A program made the translations under genes and the position numbers. The notes beneath the pieces are model-generated. The model searched no databases. It worked only from the letters and a program-made list of their open reading frames with translations, and was not told the DNA's origin. From an uncultured Sphingomonadales bacterium (lineage in GTDB: Bacteria > Pseudomonadota > Alphaproteobacteria > Sphingomonadales > Sphingomonadaceae): DNA of 8,656 nucleotides. Positions within the stretch are counted from its first letter, which is position 1. Each line of letters starts with the position of its first letter. Shown piece by piece: positions 5,795 through 8,656 of the stretch. The stretch is taken from NCBI GenBank assembly GCA_903911985.1, contig CAIWFP010000519.1, positions 1 through 8,656 of the forward strand, read 5' to 3'.

Positions 5795-6091
5795 GTGGCT
5801 GATGACGTTCGCACCGTCACGCAGTTTATAACCGAGCTGGATTTTCGAGGGCAGGGTGGGGCTGGCTCGACCGGCGGCACCATCACCATCTCTCCCGATG
5901 GAACCGGCAAGGACACAACAACACTAACCGTCAGGGGTATCGGCAAGGATGATCCCAATCCTGTGGACCCTTGCCAATATTCCTTATGGGTGAATGCCAT
6001 TACGCAGGCCTATTGTCTGGGGCGTCAGATAACCCTTACCATCGGCAAATTTAACGAGGGTCTTCCGGCGATTTTATCCATTACCATCTGA
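5795..6091 (+). CDS. Hypothetical protein, 98 aa, beta-rich
   Basis: I do not recognise this protein. The start is GTG at 5795, with GGGAG (5783-5787) 7 nt upstream; the frame is open further upstream, but that part looks non-coding. Seen: a Gly/Thr-rich, strand-like middle (TGGTITISPDGTGKDTTTLTV, about residues 26-46), then KDDPNPVDPCQYSLWVNAIT and a hydrophobic strand-like C-terminus ending ILSITI. There is no signal peptide or membrane helix. Two cysteines (60 and 74) are too few to suggest a metal site. Codon use differs from the neighbours: ATA, TTA, CTA and AGG all occur and GC is visibly lower, which suggests recent acquisition. It lies directly behind ssrA, a frequent integration site. 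A true gene is supported by the strong ribosome site, not by homology. Confidence 0.6.
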   Translation: MADDVRTVTQFITELDFRGQGGAGSTGGTITISPDGTGKDTTTLTVRGIGKDDPNPVDPCQYSLWVNAITQAYCLGRQITLTIGKFNEGLPAILSITI

Positions 6092-6346
6092 TGGGTTGTT
6101 TCTCGGGAGCGGATGTCCGGCCTCGAACCGCAGGCAATCGAGGATCTTGGCCCCCGCCATCAGCACCGAGACCATGCAGGCGCCGAACAGCAGCTTGCCG
6201 CCGATGCCGGGGAACTGCGCGAGATAGGCACTGCCACGCTGGGCCGCGCCGGTTGCCAATGCATAGATCACGCAGAAGGCCTCGCCCCTCGTCCTGATGG
6301 TGAACAGGCGGGCTATGTTCACGAGCGTGGCTGACTTGGCGCGCAT
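6074..6346 (-). CDS. Hypothetical small membrane protein, 90 aa
   Basis: A protein of unknown function whose codon use (mostly G or C in third position) matches the metabolic genes of the window and supports real coding. The ATG at 6346 has AGGG 6 nt upstream. A longer frame back to 6406 adds an unlikely His/Arg/Pro-rich leader. Seen: a basic start MRAKSATLVNIARLF, a hydrophobic stretch at about residues 22-36, and a second at about 50-72 (KLLFGACMVSVLMAGAKILD), then a polar tail. It is probably an inner-membrane protein with one or two helices. Its 3' end overlaps the convergent 98-aa gene by 18 nt. It is divergent from glcB. Confidence 0.65.
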   Translation of the reverse strand: MRAKSATLVNIARLFTIRTRGEAFCVIYALATGAAQRGSAYLAQFPGIGGKLLFGACMVSVLMAGAKILDCLRFEAGHPLPRNNPSDGNG

Positions 6347-6661
6347 AATGGGCCCTGAGCGGGGGTGGTGGTGTATCCACCATGCCAGTACCGGCGATGC
6401 CCGCAAGGGGGTGGTGAGGGGGCGTTAACCCTCTTGTGTCCGGATTTGGGATGGGCGCGGGCGGTGTGGACGGGGGGGCGGACGGGTTTGGGCCGGTGCG
6501 CCGGTAAATTGCCGGATTTTTGGCGCGGTTGTTGGCGGCCACAGGTTGCCAATCGGGCCGCTATCGGCCATAGGCGCAGGCCTCCCCTCCCCGGAGTTAT
6601 CGCGAAGTTTTCCGTGCGACAGGTATTAACCTGCGCGCGGCTTTAGCCATGGTGGGAATTA
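6347..6661. other. Divergent intergenic region between small membrane gene and glcB
   Basis: This 315-bp stretch has no credible gene. It holds several inverted repeats: TGGTGG-(5)-CCACCA (6366-6382), GGCCG-ctat-CGGCC (6556-6569), CAGGT-atta-ACCTG (6620-6633) and GGCT-tt-AGCC (6639-6648). A G-rich run on the + strand lies around 6450-6495. It should hold the promoters of both flanking genes, but no strong -35/-10 pair is visible. Confidence 0.5.
6620..6633. promoter_or_regulatory. Palindrome CAGGT-ATTA-ACCTG, possible operator of glcB
   Basis: A perfect 5-bp inverted repeat with a 4-bp AT centre ends 28 bp before the glcB ATG. It covers a -10-like TATTAA (6624-6629), so a protein bound here could block transcription. 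The regulator is not identifiable from the sequence. Confidence 0.3.
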
Positions 6662-8656
6662 ATGGACAAGTTGCCTGTGGACGAGATGCCTGTGGACCAG
6701 ATGGTTTTACGCTCGGGCCTGATGGTCGATGCGCGGCTGGCCGCATTTGTGGAAGGGCAGGTTCTTGCCCCCCTGAAGCGTGATGTGGCCACCTTCTGGC
6801 AGGGCTTTGCCGCGCTGGTGGGTGATCTTGCCCCCGTCAACCGGGCGCTGCTGGCCAGGCGTGACGATCTGCAGGCCAGGATCGATGCCTGGCATGTGGC
6901 CCGCGCCGGCAAGCCGATCGAGCAGGCCGAATATCAGGCCTTCCTGCGCGAGATTGGCTATCTGGTTCCCGAACCCGCGCCCTTTGCCATCACCACGCGG
7001 AATGTGGATGCCGAGATCGCCACCATGGCCGGCCCGCAGCTGGTGGTGCCGGTGCTCAACGCCCGCTTCCTGCTGAACGCGGCCAATGCCCGCTGGGGCA
7101 GCCTCTATGACGCCTTTTATGGCACAGACACGCTGGATGCCCCTGCCGCCCGCCCGGGTGGCTATGACGAAGCGCGGGGGAGCGCGGTTGTCGCCCGGGT
7201 CCGCCAGTTCCTGAACGAAACCATCCCCGGCTGGGAAGCGGCCTTGACCGGCGGCGACTGTCCGCATGAATTTTCCACGCGCCCGGGCGGCGTGCTGTTC
7301 AGGCACAACGGCCTGCATATCGAGCTGGTGATCGACCGCGCCAACCCCGTGGGTGCCAGCGACCCGCTGGGCATTGCCGATGTCATCCTCGAATCCGCGC
7401 TGACCACCATTGTTGATCTGGAAGATTCGATCGCGGCGGTCGACGCCGAGGACAAGCTGGCCGCCTATGCCAACTGGCTGGGCGTAATCCGGGGTGATCT
7501 GGTCGATAGTTTCGAGAAAGGCGGCAAGGTGCTGACCCGCGCCCTCGCGCCCGATCGGGAATGGACCGCGCCCTCGGGCGCCACATTCGCCCTGTCGGGC
7601 CGCAGCCTGCTGTTCGTGCGCAATGTCGGCCATCTGATGACCAACCCGGCGATCCTGTTGGCCGATGGCGGCGAGATCCCCGAAGGCATCATGGATGCGG
7701 TGATCACCAGCGCCATCGGTGCCCACGATGTGGCGGGCCTCGGCAAATATCGCAATAGCAAGACCGCAAGCATCTATATCGTGAAGCCCAAGATGCACGG
7801 GCCGGAAGAAGCCGCCTTTACCAACACCCTGTTCGACCGGGTGGAGGACCTGCTGGGCCTGCCGCGCCACACCATCAAGGTGGGGGTGATGGACGAGGAG
7901 CGCCGGACCTCGGCCAATCTTTCCGCCTGCATCCATGCCGTGAAGGATCGGATCGTATTCATCAACACCGGCTTCCTCGACCGTACCGGCGACGAAATCC
8001 ACACCTCGATGCGCGCGGGCGCCGTCATCCGCAAGAACGCGATGAAGGGCAGCGGCTGGATCGCCTCCTACGAGAAGCGCAACGTCGGCATTGGTCTGGC
8101 CGATGGCCTCTCCGGCAAGGCGCAGATCGGCAAGGGCATGTGGGCCGCGCCCGATCGTATGGGCGCGATGATGGTCGAAAAGACCGTTCATCCCAAGGCC
8201 GGCGCCAACACCGCCTGGGTGCCCTCGCCCACCGCCGCCACGCTGCACGCGACGCATTATCACCAGATCGATGTCTTCGCCGTGCAGAAGGATATCGCCC
8301 GTGAGCCGGTGCCGGGGCTGGATGCGTTGCTGACCATTCCGCTGGCCCTCGGCGCCAACTTCTCGCCGGAGGAAATCGCCGAGGAGTTGGACAACAATGC
8401 CCAAGGCCTGCTCGGTTATGTCGTGCGCTGGATCGATGCGGGCGTCGGCTGCTCGAAGGTGCCCGATTTCCACGATGTCGGCCTGATGGAAGACCGCGCC
8501 ACCCTTCGCATCTCCAGCCAGCACATGGCCAACTGGCTGCTGCATGGCATCGCCACCCGCGAGCAGGTGCTGGATTCGCTGCGCCGCATGGCGGCCAAGG
8601 TCGACGCGCAACATGCTGGCGATCCGCTGTATGAGCCGATGGCCGGGCGGTTCGAC
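6662..8656 (+). CDS. glcB: Malate synthase G (3'-truncated by window)
   Basis: The Mg2+-dependent enzyme that condenses glyoxylate with acetyl-CoA to malate and CoA, in the glyoxylate shunt and glycolate use. 665 codons are present; the E. coli enzyme has 723, so roughly 40-60 are missing at the right edge. Seen: WGSLYDAFYG near the N-terminal domain, LLFVRNVGHLMTNPA with Arg320, MDEERRT with Glu412, FINTGFLDRTGDE with Asp440, and GCSKVPD with Cys597. EDRATLRISSQHMANWL follows, with the catalytic base Asp611. By spacing these equal E. coli Arg338, Glu427, Asp455, Cys617 and Asp631, so the enzyme should be active. The ATG at 6662 is preceded by GGTGGG. Later in-frame ATGs at 6686, 6701 and 6722 are possible. 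The first 14 residues contain a PVDEM/PVDQM duplication absent from E. coli GlcB. Confidence 0.96.
   Translation, partial: MDKLPVDEMPVDQMVLRSGLMVDARLAAFVEGQVLAPLKRDVATFWQGFAALVGDLAPVNRALLARRDDLQARIDAWHVARAGKPIEQAEYQAFLREIGYLVPEPAPFAITTRNVDAEIATMAGPQLVVPVLNARFLLNAANARWGSLYDAFYGTDTLDAPAARPGGYDEARGSAVVARVRQFLNETIPGWEAALTGGDCPHEFSTRPGGVLFRHNGLHIELVIDRANPVGASDPLGIADVILESALTTIVDLEDSIAAVDAEDKLAAYANWLGVIRGDLVDSFEKGGKVLTRALAPDREWTAPSGATFALSGRSLLFVRNVGHLMTNPAILLADGGEIPEGIMDAVITSAIGAHDVAGLGKYRNSKTASIYIVKPKMHGPEEAAFTNTLFDRVEDLLGLPRHTIKVGVMDEERRTSANLSACIHAVKDRIVFINTGFLDRTGDEIHTSMRAGAVIRKNAMKGSGWIASYEKRNVGIGLADGLSGKAQIGKGMWAAPDRMGAMMVEKTVHPKAGANTAWVPSPTAATLHATHYHQIDVFAVQKDIAREPVPGLDALLTIPLALGANFSPEEIAEELDNNAQGLLGYVVRWIDAGVGCSKVPDFHDVGLMEDRATLRISSQHMANWLLHGIATREQVLDSLRRMAAKVDAQHAGDPLYEPMAGRFD

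Noticed and set aside
6707..8614. A 635-codon open frame on the minus strand
   Set aside because: It is fully antisense to glcB, whose + strand translation matches malate synthase G throughout. Long antisense frames are common in GC-rich genes, and its His/Gly/Ala/Arg-rich product is not protein-like.

Overview
The window reads as a chromosomal segment of a GC-rich alphaproteobacterium, most likely a sphingomonad of the Novosphingobium/Sphingomonas type. The strongest evidence is a circularly permuted two-piece tmRNA gene with the tag ANDNEALAIAA. The strongly GC-biased third codon positions and the family set (succinyl-CoA:3-ketoacid CoA-transferase, malate synthase G, LacI regulator, ADP-ribose-type Nudix hydrolase) fit. 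Genus level is inference, because no search could be run.

Left part, + strand (1-1897): the 3' end of an acyl-CoA dehydrogenase gene is followed after about 257 bp by scoA-scoB, the two subunits of a CoA-transferase that activates acetoacetate with succinyl-CoA. The two genes overlap by one base. These are genes of acyl-CoA, branched-chain amino acid or ketone-body catabolism.

Middle left, - strand (2013-4535): a gene run is read right to left. It starts with a Nudix hydrolase (TTG start), then a short-chain dehydrogenase overlapping it by 4 nt, then a LacI-family repressor 61 nt further on. It converges on scoB across a GC-rich hairpin. A divergent 188-bp region separates it from mscL (+), the large mechanosensitive channel, which ends in a clear intrinsic terminator.

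Middle right (5214-6346): the permuted ssrA gene lies directly after mscL with its own promoter-like TATATA. Behind it is a 224-bp stretch with extra copies of a CCGGGCAACA motif. Two small uncharacterised genes follow and meet tail to tail with an 18-nt overlap: a 98-aa beta-rich protein with unusual codon use (+), and a 90-aa protein with two hydrophobic segments (-).

Right part (6347-8656): a 315-bp divergent intergenic region with several inverted repeats precedes glcB (malate synthase G). glcB runs off the right edge with all recognisable catalytic residues present. ScoAB and the acyl-CoA dehydrogenase feed acetyl-CoA and succinate to central metabolism, and GlcB condenses acetyl-CoA with glyoxylate to malate. 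This suggests growth on fatty acids, acetoacetate or C2 compounds, but these genes are not in one operon.

Nothing here is a clear new multi-gene system. The least explained parts are the repeats and the orphan gene directly behind ssrA.
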